A stretch of 59,866 nucleotides of DNA from Burkholderiales bacterium (GTDB lineage Bacteria > Pseudomonadota > Gammaproteobacteria > Burkholderiales > Burkholderiaceae_C), in assembly GCA_030604135.1 (NCBI GenBank), contig JAUVWL010000024.1, positions 1 to 59,866 on the forward strand, given 5' to 3'. Made by a program: the position numbers and the translations under genes. This document shows positions 10,465 through 19,079 of this stretch, one piece after another. Each line of letters opens with the position of its first letter. The first letter of the stretch is position 1. The notes under the pieces are model-generated. The model saw only the letters and a list, made by a program, of their open reading frames with translations. It ran no database searches and was not told the origin of the DNA.

Positions 10465-11433
10465 TCAGTCGATCCGCGCGCCGGACTCCTTCACGACCTG
10501 GCCCCAGCGGGGGATTTCTTCCCTGATGAGAGCGGCGAATTCTTCAGGGGTGCTGCCGACAGGTACGGCGCCTTCGTTGTTCAGCTTCTTGCGCAGTTGG
10601 GGGTTCTGCAGCGCCTTGTTGAACTCTGCGTTCAGTTTGTCGACGATGTCCTTGGGAGTGCCTGCCGGTGCCAGAAGGCCAAACCAGGTGTCCACGTTGA
10701 TGTCCTTGTAGCCCAGCTCTGCCAGCGTGGGCACGTCGGGCAGGTCCTCCAGTCGATCGTTCGACGTGATGGCCAGTGGGCGCAGGTTGTTGCTCCTGAT
10801 GTGACCCAGAAGGGTGGGCACAGACGACATGTACAGCTCGACGCGGTTGCCGATCACGTCGGTTGATGCGGCGGCCGCTCCTCGGTAGGGCACATGCTGA
10901 AACTTGACGCCTGCGGCCTTTTGCACGAGCTCTCCGGCCAAATGGGCGACGGTCCCATTGCCTGCCGAAGCAAAGTTGACCGAACCCGGGCGAGCCTTGG
11001 CATCCCTGATGGCGTCGGCCATATTCTTGTAGGGCGTGCCCGTGCCAGTGACCAGCAGCATGGGCGCACTTGCCAGCAGAGTGATGGGTGTCAGATCTTT
11101 TCTTGGGTCGTAGGGTAGCTTGGCATACAGCGTGGGATTGATGGCCAGGTTACTGGTTTGACCCACGACCAGGGAGTGGCCGTCCGGTGCAGACTTCGCC
11201 ACATTGTCCACGCCAATACTTCCTCCTGCGCCCGGTTTGTTGTCAATGACAAAGACCCAGCCTGTTGCCTGGGCAACCTGGTGGCTGATCTCCCTCGCAA
11301 TCGTGTCGGTGCCACCTCCGGGCGGGAAGGGCACAACCAGGCGGATCGGCTTTTGCGGCCAGGCTTGTGCAAATGCGGTGGAGGCCAGGGTGCCGGCAAT
11401 CACGGCCAGCAGCAAGCGCCGAGCAATCAACAT
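10465..11433 (-). CDS. Bug/TctC-family tripartite tricarboxylate transporter substrate-binding protein
   Basis: A 322-residue secreted binding protein with a clear Sec signal (MLIARRLLLAVIAG to AFAQ, about 22 residues). The Bug signatures are RLVVPFPPGGGTD, KPGAGGSIG, LPYDPRKDLTPI, HVPYRG and DVPTLAELG. AGGAGA lies 5 bases before ATG 11433. It is the first gene of the leftward catabolic unit and divergent from lysR across 125 bases, the arrangement expected for a LysR-controlled uptake gene. It shares its family, but clearly not its detailed sequence, with the two other intact tctC genes here. Confidence 0.93.
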   Translation of the reverse strand: MLIARRLLLAVIAGTLASTAFAQAWPQKPIRLVVPFPPGGGTDTIAREISHQVAQATGWVFVIDNKPGAGGSIGVDNVAKSAPDGHSLVVGQTSNLAINPTLYAKLPYDPRKDLTPITLLASAPMLLVTGTGTPYKNMADAIRDAKARPGSVNFASAGNGTVAHLAGELVQKAAGVKFQHVPYRGAAAASTDVIGNRVELYMSSVPTLLGHIRSNNLRPLAITSNDRLEDLPDVPTLAELGYKDINVDTWFGLLAPAGTPKDIVDKLNAEFNKALQNPQLRKKLNNEGAVPVGSTPEEFAALIREEIPRWGQVVKESGARID

Positions 11434-11558
11434 GTTTGTCTCCTGATGTCTTGTGCCCATGAGTGGGCGGTTCAGTTGGTGCAGGACTCCAGTATTGGGT
11501 CTTCATCGTATAAAGTCCATTTGATAAATTTTGAAAACCCATAGATTTGGCTTTTTGT
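11434..11558. promoter_or_regulatory. Divergent tctC-lysR promoter region
   Basis: This 125-base divergent spacer is strikingly A/T-rich for the window. It contains an imperfect dyad TATAAA-N5-TTTGATA (about 11510-11527) that could be a T-N11-A type LysR site. The dyad matches at about 6 of 9 positions per half, so it is only suggestive. Confidence 0.35.
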
Positions 11559-12443
11559 ATGGACCTCAGAGACCTGCGCTACTTCGAAACGATTGCCCAG
11601 CTGGAGCATCTGGGAAAAGCCGCCACCCGGTTGCATCGGACGCAGCCTGCGCTGACCAGCAGCGTTCGTCGACTTGAAGAAGAGTGTGGAGCGGCCCTTT
11701 TCGAACGGGCTGGTCGAGGGATTCGCCTGACCTCGGCAGGCCGCGTCCTGCAGAAATGGGCAACCCGTCTGCGCTTTGATGTGGAGGATGCCAAGCGGGA
11801 AATGGCTGCACTGGGTCAAGGGATGGCTGGGCACGTGCGGATTGGCATCGCCCCCACACCAGCGCAATTGCTGTTGCCTGCAGTGGCCAAACAACTGCTT
11901 GAGGAAGCGCCTGCCGTCACGCTGAGCACCGTGGTAGGTCTCGTGGACAAGATGAAGCCCATGCTGGAGTCAGGCGAAATCGACCTGATGATCGGCACCG
12001 AAGGTCCAACGACCAAAGGGTATGAGACTCGGATCTTGTCCGAAGACCCTGTGGTGGTGGCCACAAGCGCCAACCACGAACTGTTCCAGACCCGCCCCAC
12101 CATGGCCGACCTGACCCGCTACCGGTGGGCTTTGCAGCCTCCCGGCGCTCCCACCCGGGACTGGCTCGATCACGCGTTTGACTTGCACCACCTGCCCAGG
12201 CCACAGGTTCAGGTGGAGGCATCGATGCTGATCATCCTTCCCAATCTGATTGCCCAGACGGGCTTGCTCAGCTTTATCTCTCGCCACCACTTGTCAGGCG
12301 ATTTTTCCCGTTTGGGCCTCAAGGAGGTTCCTGTGGGCGAGGTGGTCATGCACCGAAGGCTGGTGGTGACCTACAGATCCAACAACGCGCTGTCGCCAGC
12401 CGCCTCTCGTGCGCTGGACCTTTTTGCCCAGCACAGCCGGTGA
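11559..12443 (+). CDS. LysR family transcriptional regulator
   Basis: A 294-residue LysR-type regulator. The N-terminal winged helix-turn-helix is visible as LRDLRYFETIAQLEHLGKAA...LHRTQPALTSSVRRLEEE (residues 2-45), followed by the RAGRGIRLT segment. The C-terminal effector domain has the periplasmic-binding-like fold (GHVRIGIAPTPAQLLLP, GEIDLMIG). The ATG at 11559 gives the usual start just before L-R-x-L. It is divergent from the six-gene catabolic unit and ends 5 bases from the convergent amidohydrolase gene, so it may control both units. The inducer is unknown. Confidence 0.92.
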   Translation: MDLRDLRYFETIAQLEHLGKAATRLHRTQPALTSSVRRLEEECGAALFERAGRGIRLTSAGRVLQKWATRLRFDVEDAKREMAALGQGMAGHVRIGIAPTPAQLLLPAVAKQLLEEAPAVTLSTVVGLVDKMKPMLESGEIDLMIGTEGPTTKGYETRILSEDPVVVATSANHELFQTRPTMADLTRYRWALQPPGAPTRDWLDHAFDLHHLPRPQVQVEASMLIILPNLIAQTGLLSFISRHHLSGDFSRLGLKEVPVGEVVMHRRLVVTYRSNNALSPAASRALDLFAQHSR

Positions 12444-12448
12444 CCGAG

Positions 12449-13288
12449 TCACTGTCGTGGCTTCGCGAACCGATAAAGGCGATTTGGGTTTCGATTCAGG
12501 ATCAGCTCTCGAACTTCAGGGGCGTCCGTCCAGCGTAGAAAAGTGGCGAGCAGATCCGCAGCGGAAGGCTTGTGGGATCGATTTCGGGTGTGAGGCCAGT
12601 CAGATCCCCACAACAGGCGTTCCGGGTTGGAGGCAATCAGACGTTCATGCAGGGGTCTCACGTCTTCGAAGCGAGGAGCTTGGCCTGACTGTATGGCGAG
12701 GCCTGAAAGCTTGATCCAGAACCAGCCCTCGGTCAACCAGGCGCACAAGGTGTCTGCGCCAGCATGTCTGGCGCCGAGTTCGGCAGGCACACGCCCCATG
12801 TGATCAAGCACCACATCCAGCTTTGAGGCGCGAAGCACTTCAGCTATGTCGGGCAATGACCGACTGTCGGTGAGAAGGTCCAGGTGCATCCCTCTGGCGC
12901 GAAGGCGTGGGGCCAGATCGGGCAGTGCGTCCATTCCCACAAAGCCACTCGCCGGCGCAATACCGCAACCTGCAAAGTGGGCCAATCTCACCCCTCGGAT
13001 GCCGGCGTCTGCAAGCTGGTCGAGCTCGCCATCACTGATTTCTGGTGAAACTGCCGCGATGCCCACCAGTTGCCCTTTCCCCGCTCGGATGACATCGGTG
13101 AGCAGCCGGTTGTCGACCCCGTAAACGCTCGGCTGGACTGCCACACCATGGGTCACCCCAAGTGGGCGCATGGTGGTATGCCACTGCACCAGCGAGGCGG
13201 GCTCAGGCGTGTAACTGCGGTTGACCGCCATCGGGTACGCCCGAGGCGGGCCAATCACATGGAAATGGCAGTCAACCGCTTCGGTCAT
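12449..13288 (-). CDS. Amidohydrolase, 2-pyrone-4,6-dicarboxylate hydrolase (LigI)-like
   Basis: A 279-residue TIM-barrel amidohydrolase (PF04909). The metal/active-site motifs are DCHFHV (residues 6-11), VVLDHMGR near residue 160 and LLWGSDWPH near residue 230. The N-terminal Y-P-M-A-x-N-R-x-Y-T-P, the G-V-D-N-R segment, and N-P-x-R-L-Y at the end recall LigI, which opens the pyrone ring of PDC to oxalomesaconate in the protocatechuate 4,5-cleavage pathway. Related lactonases share these features, so the exact lactone is open. Its ATG is 2 bases after the tctC stop, so the two form one unit. Convergent with lysR. Confidence 0.85.
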   Translation of the reverse strand: MTEAVDCHFHVIGPPRAYPMAVNRSYTPEPASLVQWHTTMRPLGVTHGVAVQPSVYGVDNRLLTDVIRAGKGQLVGIAAVSPEISDGELDQLADAGIRGVRLAHFAGCGIAPASGFVGMDALPDLAPRLRARGMHLDLLTDSRSLPDIAEVLRASKLDVVLDHMGRVPAELGARHAGADTLCAWLTEGWFWIKLSGLAIQSGQAPRFEDVRPLHERLIASNPERLLWGSDWPHTRNRSHKPSAADLLATFLRWTDAPEVRELILNRNPNRLYRFAKPRQ

Positions 13289-13290
13289 GT

Positions 13291-14259
13291 TCAGTCGAGT
13301 GTGATGTTGGCCTCGCGAACGATGCGTGCCGTACGGGCAATCTCCGTGCGGATGAATGCTGCGTAATCTTCCGGCGAGCCCGCAATGGGCTCTGCGCCCA
13401 GGCGAAGGAACTGTTCCCGCATGGCGGGGTTCTGGGTGACAGCTTTCAGTGCGCTGGAGAATCGGTTGACCGTATCCGGTGTTGCCCCGGCTGGCAGCAC
13501 CAGTCCCAAAGTCGTGCTGGCGTCAAACCCGGGCACCCCGGACTCGGCCAGCGTGGGCACATCCGGCAGGAGCGGGGAGCGCTTCGCTGTGGTGACCGCC
13601 AATGCCCGCACGCGCCCGGACTGGAGCAGAGGCATGAGGGACGACAGTTGGTCAAAATGAAGATCTACATGTCCCCCCGCCAGGTCGGTGTTCGCCGGAG
13701 CGCTCCCTCTGTAGGGGACGTGAACGAACTTGACTTGAGTTGCATCCTGGAAGAGCTCTCCGACAATGTGGTTGCCGCTGCCACTGCCTGCCGAAGCCAT
13801 GCTCATCTTGCCCTCGCGTGCCTTGGCCAGCTTGATCAGATCCTGCACATCGCTCGCCGGCACTGACGTACCCACGGCAAGAACCATGGGCACGCTCGCA
13901 ACCAGACCGACCGGGGTGAAGTCCTTGATCGAGTCGTAGGGCAGTCTTGGGTGAAGCGAGGGCGCTGCCAGATGGTTGATCGGGGATGCGAGGCCAATGG
14001 TCAGCCCGTCCGGTGGCGCTTTGGCGACGGTGTCCAGGCCAATTGTGCCGCTGGCGCCGGCTTTGTTTTCGATAATGACTGATTGCCCCAATGCCTTTGC
14101 CAGTTCAGGCGCAATGAGCCGTGCCGTCACGTCCACATTGCCACCGGGTGGAAATGGCACCACGAGCTTGATGGTGCGAGGGGCAGTCGCCTGGGCATGG
14201 GCCAGCATGGGGCTGCAGATCAGTGCAGCAATCAGGAGTCTACGGTTGAGTCTGGACAT
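13291..14259 (-). CDS. Bug/TctC-family tripartite tricarboxylate transporter substrate-binding protein
   Basis: A 322-residue binding protein with a Sec signal peptide (MSRLNRRLLIAALICS to AHAQ). The Bug motifs are KLVVPFPPGGNVD, KAGASGTIG, LPYDSIKDFTPV, HVPYRG (about residue 183) and DVPTLAESG. It lies 16 bases after a decayed paralogue and 2 bases before the amidohydrolase gene, so it probably feeds that enzyme's substrate. Length and motifs are intact. Confidence 0.93.
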   Translation of the reverse strand: MSRLNRRLLIAALICSPMLAHAQATAPRTIKLVVPFPPGGNVDVTARLIAPELAKALGQSVIIENKAGASGTIGLDTVAKAPPDGLTIGLASPINHLAAPSLHPRLPYDSIKDFTPVGLVASVPMVLAVGTSVPASDVQDLIKLAKAREGKMSMASAGSGSGNHIVGELFQDATQVKFVHVPYRGSAPANTDLAGGHVDLHFDQLSSLMPLLQSGRVRALAVTTAKRSPLLPDVPTLAESGVPGFDASTTLGLVLPAGATPDTVNRFSSALKAVTQNPAMREQFLRLGAEPIAGSPEDYAAFIRTEIARTARIVREANITLD

Positions 14260-14275
14260 GTTTGTCTCCTTCAGG

Positions 14276-14967
14276 TTAGTCGGCTTTCAGGTTCAACCGC
14301 TGGGCCACCTGAGTGTTGTTGGCGATTTCTGTCGCGATCTGCTGGGCGAAGTTGTCGCCACACACGGCGTTCGGCTCAAGCCCTGCGGCTTCCAGCCTTT
14401 CGCGGACTTCGTGCCTGCTCGCAAAGGATTTCGCTTCCTTCTCAAGCAATCGGTAGGCAGCGTCATTGATGCCAGCTGGTGCCAGCAGTCCGTACCAGGT
14501 GTCTACAACAAATCCCTTGACGCCTGCCTCTTCAAAGGTGGGTACCTGGGGGAGCAGGCGAGATCGGTGCCGGGCGGCCACGGCAATGGGTGTCAGCCTG
14601 CCTGGATGTGCGACAGCACCGATCCGACGGTGGCGAAATACAGGTCCACTTGACCACCGATCAGATCGACGACGGCCGGTGCGGCGCCGCGATAGGGTAT
14701 ATGGACCATCTTCGTGCCGGTGAGGTGTTTGAACGCCTCGGTGGCCAGCAGGGCATTGGCGCCAGCACGGTTCTCGACGATCACGGGTTGATCGAAGGCT
14801 TTGGCAGCATGTTCCGAAAAGGCCCTTGCAACCAGATCCGATGGTCCTCCGGCTGCGAAGCCGACCATGACCTTGACCGGGCGATCAGGGAACCTCGCCT
14901 CATCGGCTGCGATGGCCGGCAATGCCATCAAGGCAGCCAGCACCAAGGTGAGTGTGTGTTGTCGCAT
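14276..14967 (-). pseudogene. Decayed Bug/TctC gene (internal deletion plus frameshift)
   Basis: The 5' part (14967-14593) starts with a good signal peptide and the Bug N-terminus (VMVGFAAGGPSD, NRAGAN). At LLATEAF it jumps directly to KHLTGTKMVHIPYRG. By alignment to the intact neighbour this lacks about 85-90 residues, in frame. After LSHIQAG the frame ends at TGA (14593). The continuation LTPIAVAARHRS...QVPTFEEAGVKG is found in the next frame (to 14276), as expected from loss of one base near 14594-14597. Two independent lesions make a functional product very unlikely. It still heads the unit tctC-amidohydrolase, so it may supply only the promoter. Confidence 0.88.
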
Positions 14968-15063
14968 CTTTGTCTCCTGCTCGTTGGTTCGAAAGCCCGG
15001 CGCTCGGTTGTTGTGCAGCGCCTGCAGGGGACGAATGGTGTGGCGAGAAAAGCTTCGCGTCCA

Positions 15064-15081
15064 ATTGATTATTGGTTCAAT
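15064..15081. promoter_or_regulatory. Inverted repeat upstream of the decayed tctC unit
   Basis: ATTGA-N8-TCAAT is a perfect 5-bp dyad, about 97 bases upstream of the tctC pseudogene start. It overlaps a second dyad CCAAT-N5-ATTGG (15061-15075). Symmetry and position fit an operator for the leftward unit, for instance for the LysR protein encoded nearby. No match to the candidate site in the tctC-lysR spacer is obvious. Confidence 0.3.
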
Positions 15082-15144
15082 CTCATCAATGGCGCTTTTG
15101 CATTGCTTGGGAGCCAGGTGCGGTTGATTTGCAGATGCAGGCTC

Positions 15145-16074
15145 CTAGGGCCATGAGAGGCGCAGATCGCTGCTGAAGCACCGCTTCGCCCCCGTGACAG
15201 GATCATTGAATGCAATGGCCTTTGCCAGCAGACGCAGGGGGTTTGTCTGCTCCTCGGTCTCATCCGGCCCTCGGCGCACCACGGGATAGAACTGGTCGCC
15301 GATGATCGGCAATCCCAGCGCGTTCATGTGCACGCGCAGCTGGTGGCGCTTTCCGGTGAGCGGCTCCAGGCGGTAGCGCGCCCAGGGGCCGTGCCGTTCC
15401 ATCAGATCAATGCTTGTCTGGCTGTTGGCCTCGCCGGGGACCTCCCGCATGCGGAAGAAGGCGAGCGGGTCTTCCTCCATGCGGCTGCGGTACACGCGTG
15501 GCCCGGACCAGTCGGTGGGTGTCGCCGCCATGGCCTCGTAGACTTTGTCAACCTGGCGCTCACGAAACAGGGCCTGATAGGCCCCACGGTCCTGCGGGCG
15601 CACGCTGAACACGACCAGGCCCGCCGTTTCGCGGTCGATGCGGTGCAGCGGGCTGAGGGTGTCGATGCCGGTGCTCTGCTTCAGGCGCACCAGCAGGGTC
15701 TCACGAACAAAGCGTCCGGTGGGTATGACCGGCAGGAAATGGGGTTTGTCGGCCACCAGCAGGTGTTCGTCCTGGAACAGCACCTGCGCTTCGAAGGGCA
15801 CCCGTGGTTCATCGGGCAAGCTGCGCCAGTAGTAAACGCGTTGCCCTCCGCGGTAGGGCGCTTGCGGCGGCACCGCCTGGCCTTGCTCGTCGACCACTTC
15901 ACCCCGGCCCATGCGGGCCAGCCAATCATCCCGGCTGACGGCCGGCAGGCGCTGGCTCAGAAAGTCGATGACCTGTGGCCACGGCGAAGGCACGCCGGTC
16001 GACGGCAGGGCGACGCAGCTGGGCGAGACCCCGTCGCGCGGGGCAATGGCCGGGTTGCGTGCCGGTCGGGCCAT
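15145..16074 (-). CDS. RluA-family pseudouridine synthase
   Basis: A 309-residue pseudouridine synthase that isomerises specific uridines in rRNA or tRNA. The catalytic Asp is in HRIDRETAGLV (about residue 155). The family's LLVADKP and the C-terminal TGKRHQLRVHM, GLPIIGDQFYP are present. An N-terminal S4-like region (VIDFLSQRLP..) is short. The ATG at 16074 is 10 bases beyond the trmB stop on the same strand, so the two RNA-modification genes are probably co-transcribed. The target nucleotide cannot be assigned from sequence. Confidence 0.88.
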   Translation of the reverse strand: MARPARNPAIAPRDGVSPSCVALPSTGVPSPWPQVIDFLSQRLPAVSRDDWLARMGRGEVVDEQGQAVPPQAPYRGGQRVYYWRSLPDEPRVPFEAQVLFQDEHLLVADKPHFLPVIPTGRFVRETLLVRLKQSTGIDTLSPLHRIDRETAGLVVFSVRPQDRGAYQALFRERQVDKVYEAMAATPTDWSGPRVYRSRMEEDPLAFFRMREVPGEANSQTSIDLMERHGPWARYRLEPLTGKRHQLRVHMNALGLPIIGDQFYPVVRRGPDETEEQTNPLRLLAKAIAFNDPVTGAKRCFSSDLRLSWP

Positions 16075-16084
16075 GGGCCCGCGC

Positions 16085-16819
16085 TCAAGATCGGACAAAG
16101 ACCAGGTCCCAGACCCCATGGCCGAGCTTCAGGCCACGGTTCTCGAACTTGGTCAGGGGACGGTACGCTGGCTTGGGCACAAAGCCCTGGCTGCCGGCTG
16201 CGGCGGTGTTGACCAGCAGGGTTTCGCCTTGCAGCACTTCGAGCATCTGCTGGGCGTAGGGCTCCCAGTCGGTGGCCAGGTGCAGGTAGCCACCGGGTCT
16301 GAGGTGCCGTGCCAGCCGGTTGACGAACGCGGGCTGGATCAGCCGGCGTTTGTGGTGGCGGCTCTTGTGCCAGGGGTCGGGAAAGAAGATGTGCACACCG
16401 TCCAGGCTTTGCTCGGGCAGCATGTGATCAAGCACCTCGACCGCGTCGTGGCGGAAGATGCGGATGTTCTCGATGCCCCGTTCTCCACAGAGCTTGAGCA
16501 GGGCGCCCACGCCGGGTTCGTGTACCTCGCAGCACAGGAAGTTGTCCTGTGGCCGGGTCTGTGCAATGTCTGCTGTCGCTCCGCCCATGCCGAACCCGAT
16601 CTCCATGATCAGCGGTGCCTGGCGGCCAAATGCGGCTGTGGTGTCCAGTGGCTGGTCGGCCGCGTATTTCAGCAGAAAGCGAGGTCCGTACTGTTCGTAG
16701 GCCCGCGTCTGCCCCGGACCCATGCGGCCGGCGCGCAGCACGTAGCTTTTGATCACGCGGCGAAACGGGGTGCTGTTGGCCTCGGTGTCGGCAGAGGGGG
16801 GGGCTGAGGGTTCGGACAT
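16085..16819 (-). CDS. trmB: tRNA (guanine(46)-N7)-methyltransferase
   Basis: A 244-residue SAM-dependent methyltransferase that makes m7G46 in tRNA variable loops. The SAM-binding motif is MEIGFGMGG (about residue 70). The TrmB signature [15 protein letters not shown] lies near residue 145, and the C-terminus ends with T-K-F-E-N-R-G. The ATG at 16819 (MSEPSAPP) is chosen because the upstream open frame bears no resemblance to the family. Upstream of the RluA-family gene. Confidence 0.95.
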   Translation of the reverse strand: MSEPSAPPSADTEANSTPFRRVIKSYVLRAGRMGPGQTRAYEQYGPRFLLKYAADQPLDTTAAFGRQAPLIMEIGFGMGGATADIAQTRPQDNFLCCEVHEPGVGALLKLCGERGIENIRIFRHDAVEVLDHMLPEQSLDGVHIFFPDPWHKSRHHKRRLIQPAFVNRLARHLRPGGYLHLATDWEPYAQQMLEVLQGETLLVNTAAAGSQGFVPKPAYRPLTKFENRGLKLGHGVWDLVFVRS

Positions 16820-16966
16820 GGCACTGTGTTTGAAACAAGCGTCCGATTGTAGGAAACCGTGCCACCAGGCCCGGATGCCCGGCCTTGGATGGACTGACCC
16901 CGAGGTGACCCCAAATACAGCCTGGCGCGGTACCATGCCGGGCATTTGTCGCACCGGAGTCCCGCC

Positions 16967-17809
16967 ATGGCACACGTTCTTGAAGTTCAGGGTATCTCGG
17001 TGACGGTCGAAGGGCAGGGCCCGACGGTGGTCATGATGCACGGCTGGCCCGACAGCCCCGCGCTGTGGGACGAGACCGTGGCCTCCCTGCGCGACCGGTA
17101 CCGTTGTGTGCGCTTTGCCCTGCCCGGCTACGACCTGTCGCGTGCACCGCGCCCGGTTTCGGTCAACCAGATGTGCGAACTGGTGGCGGCCATCGTCGAT
17201 GCGGTGAGCCCGGGTGAGCCGGTCACCCTGCTGCTGCACGACTGGGGCTGTTTCTTTGGCTACGAATACGCCGCCCGGCACCAGGAGCGCGTGCAGCGCG
17301 TGGTGGCCGTCGACATCGGCGACACCAATTCCGGGGCCTACCTGAAGGGGCTGACGAGCAGAGAAAAGCGCATGATCGCCTGGTACCAGGTCTGGCTGGC
17401 ACTGGCCTGGAAGCTGGGGGGCGTCTGGCCCGGTCTGGCCGACCGCATGACCCGCTACATGGCGCGGCGCATCGGTTGCCGCACGCCGCCCGAGCAGATC
17501 GGCTGGCAGATGAACTACCCCTATGCCATGCAATGGCTCGGCAGCTACGGCGGCCTGCGCGGTGTGGCCCGGGTGGACAAGGTGTTCGGCCCCAGGCTGC
17601 CCACGCTGTTCGTGTTTGGTAAGCGCAAGCCCTTCATGTTCCATTCGTCCCGCTGGCTGGCCCTGCTGGCCACCAGCCCGGGCAGTGCGGCCCATGGCGT
17701 TGACGCGGGTCACTGGCTGATGAAGCAGAAGCCGGTCGAATTCAACGCCCTGGTGGGCAACTGGTTCGATGGTCAAGCCGCGACGATGCCGGCAGAGGAC
17801 CCAGCGTGA
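16967..17809 (+). CDS. Alpha/beta fold hydrolase, epoxide hydrolase/dehalogenase type
   Basis: A 280-residue alpha/beta hydrolase. [12 protein letters not shown] carries the oxyanion region. The nucleophile elbow is HDWGCFFG, with Asp where esterases have Ser; this is typical of epoxide hydrolases and haloalkane dehalogenases. The catalytic His is in DAGHWLM. The ATG at 16967 is preferred over an in-frame TTG at 16946. The stop overlaps the DUF3820 start by 4 bases (GTGA). The substrate cannot be predicted. Confidence 0.85.
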   Translation: MAHVLEVQGISVTVEGQGPTVVMMHGWPDSPALWDETVASLRDRYRCVRFALPGYDLSRAPRPVSVNQMCELVAAIVDAVSPGEPVTLLLHDWGCFFGYEYAARHQERVQRVVAVDIGDTNSGAYLKGLTSREKRMIAWYQVWLALAWKLGGVWPGLADRMTRYMARRIGCRTPPEQIGWQMNYPYAMQWLGSYGGLRGVARVDKVFGPRLPTLFVFGKRKPFMFHSSRWLALLATSPGSAAHGVDAGHWLMKQKPVEFNALVGNWFDGQAATMPAEDPA

Positions 17810-18033
17810 AAGCACATGAGCTGCAACGCCTGCTGGAGGTGCGCATGCCCTTTGGCAAGTACGAGGGGCGGGTGATTGCGGACTTGCCGGGCGAATACCT
17901 CAACTGGTTCGCGCGTGAGGGCTTTCCTCGCAGCGAAATCGGCCGGCTGCTGGCCCTGATGCACGAAATCGATCACAACGGCCTGAGCGACTTGTTGCGG
18001 CCCTTGCGAGGGGAGCCCCCTCAGGACGCTTGA
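17806..18033 (+). CDS. DUF3820 family protein
   Basis: A 75-residue protein matching the DUF3820 pattern: M-P-F-G-K-Y-x-G near residue 14, D-L-P-x-x-Y-L-N-W-F near residue 26, and [11 protein letters not shown] near residue 53. No biochemical role is established that I know of. It begins with GTG overlapping the previous stop by 4 bases. Its last 13 bases overlap the end of the convergent exonuclease gene. Confidence 0.85.
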   Translation: MKAHELQRLLEVRMPFGKYEGRVIADLPGEYLNWFAREGFPRSEIGRLLALMHEIDHNGLSDLLRPLRGEPPQDA

Positions 18034-18662
18034 TGCGGTGGCTGTTGGCCTGGAATTGCACCCGAACCCGCCAGCGCGGCATGCACCCTGGCTGCCGCCC
18101 AGGCGTCGTTGGCGGCGTACACCAGTTGGCCCGGACTCAATTGCCGGGCCGCCCAGTTGGAGGTGGCCGCCTTCTTCGATTTGGCAAAACGCTGGCCGAA
18201 CATCACCGCCACCGCAGCTTTCACGCCCATGTCCTTGCGGTAACCCAGTTGCCGGAACACGTGGTTGAGGTCCAGCACGCCGGCCGGTTGCACACCCAGC
18301 TTGGCCACGATGCGCTTGTGGTCGTCACCCAGCCCGAAGCCCGCTTTGACATGGCGGGGGTCGGCCAGCATGGCGGCCACCAGCGCGCGGCAGCCGGGGT
18401 CGTGCAGCTGGAACACCCAGGCCTGCTCAGGGGTGGCCAACTGGACCACATGGGGGCCATCCGACACCTGGTCGCGCACAAAGGTGGGCTTGCTTTCGGT
18501 GTCGAAACCCCAGACAGGGTGGGCCGCCAAGGCCTGGGCCGCTGCCCGGGCGCCGGCCTCGTCGTCCACCCGGACGATCTGCTCCAGTCCTAACCGTTCG
18601 AACGGGGGCAGGGCGGCGATTTCGTCGCGGTCGGGCGTGTGGCGATGGGGGCAGGCGGTCAT
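18021..18662 (-). CDS. 3'-5' exonuclease domain protein (RNase D/DEDD-like)
   Basis: A 213-residue single-domain DEDDy exonuclease. Exo I is GFDTESKP (about residue 53), Exo II lies around KAGFGLGDDHKRI (about residue 103), and Exo III is YAANDAWAA near residue 188. There is no HRDC domain, so it is not full RNase D. The ATG at 18662 is preferred to a longer frame that would overlap the divergent hypothetical gene. The biological substrate (DNA or RNA) is unknown. Confidence 0.82.
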   Translation of the reverse strand: MTACPHRHTPDRDEIAALPPFERLGLEQIVRVDDEAGARAAAQALAAHPVWGFDTESKPTFVRDQVSDGPHVVQLATPEQAWVFQLHDPGCRALVAAMLADPRHVKAGFGLGDDHKRIVAKLGVQPAGVLDLNHVFRQLGYRKDMGVKAAVAVMFGQRFAKSKKAATSNWAARQLSPGQLVYAANDAWAAARVHAALAGSGAIPGQQPPHQAS

Positions 18663-18705
18663 GGGCAGTGCGAAAATGGGCCATTGTGCAACGCGCCGCC
18701 CAACC

Positions 18706-19011
18706 ATGAGCTACTCCCTGACACTGCACACGCCCGATGGCGGCAGCCCGCACGCCCGGCAGCAGGCCGAGCGGCGGTTTTGCCAGGTTCTGGAAGAAGC
18801 ACTGGGCGACGCGGCCCTGGTGGCGCCGGTCTACGCCGCCGTGCAGCGCATTCGGGCCCAGCACGGTCCGGAGCCCGATACCGAGGCACTGACGACCGAT
18901 GAACGCACGGTGCTGGAAATGTGGCAGCACGCGGAGACTTTGGCACTGGAGGCGGTGTTCGGTCCGCATCGCCACCTGGATGAAGGGGGATACGAGATCC
19001 GCCCCGGCTGA
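18706..19011 (+). CDS. Hypothetical protein, 101 residues
   Basis: I do not recognise a family. The protein is acidic, with no signal peptide or membrane segment. It is predicted mostly helical ([27 protein letters not shown]) and has no cysteine pair. Codon use matches the neighbours. The ATG at 18706 is 43 bases from the divergent exonuclease start. It lies 68 bases upstream of uvrB in the same direction, so it may share transcription. Confidence 0.65.
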   Translation: MSYSLTLHTPDGGSPHARQQAERRFCQVLEEALGDAALVAPVYAAVQRIRAQHGPEPDTEALTTDERTVLEMWQHAETLALEAVFGPHRHLDEGGYEIRPG

Positions 19012-19079
19012 CGCCACCATCGGGCCCTGGTCCATCGCTGCGGGCTCGCTTCCGGCACAACATCCGGCACAATCGATCG

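Noticed and set aside
14276..14581. A separate small gene encoding the C-terminal part of a TctC protein
   Set aside because: It begins inside a conserved motif and is continuous, after one base, with the upstream fragment; better explained as the frameshifted 3' end of one pseudogene.
5671..14967. Mobile-element or genomic-island origin for the catabolic cluster
   Set aside because: No integrase, transposase, direct-repeat ends or tRNA junction is visible at either side, and codon use looks like the rest of the window.
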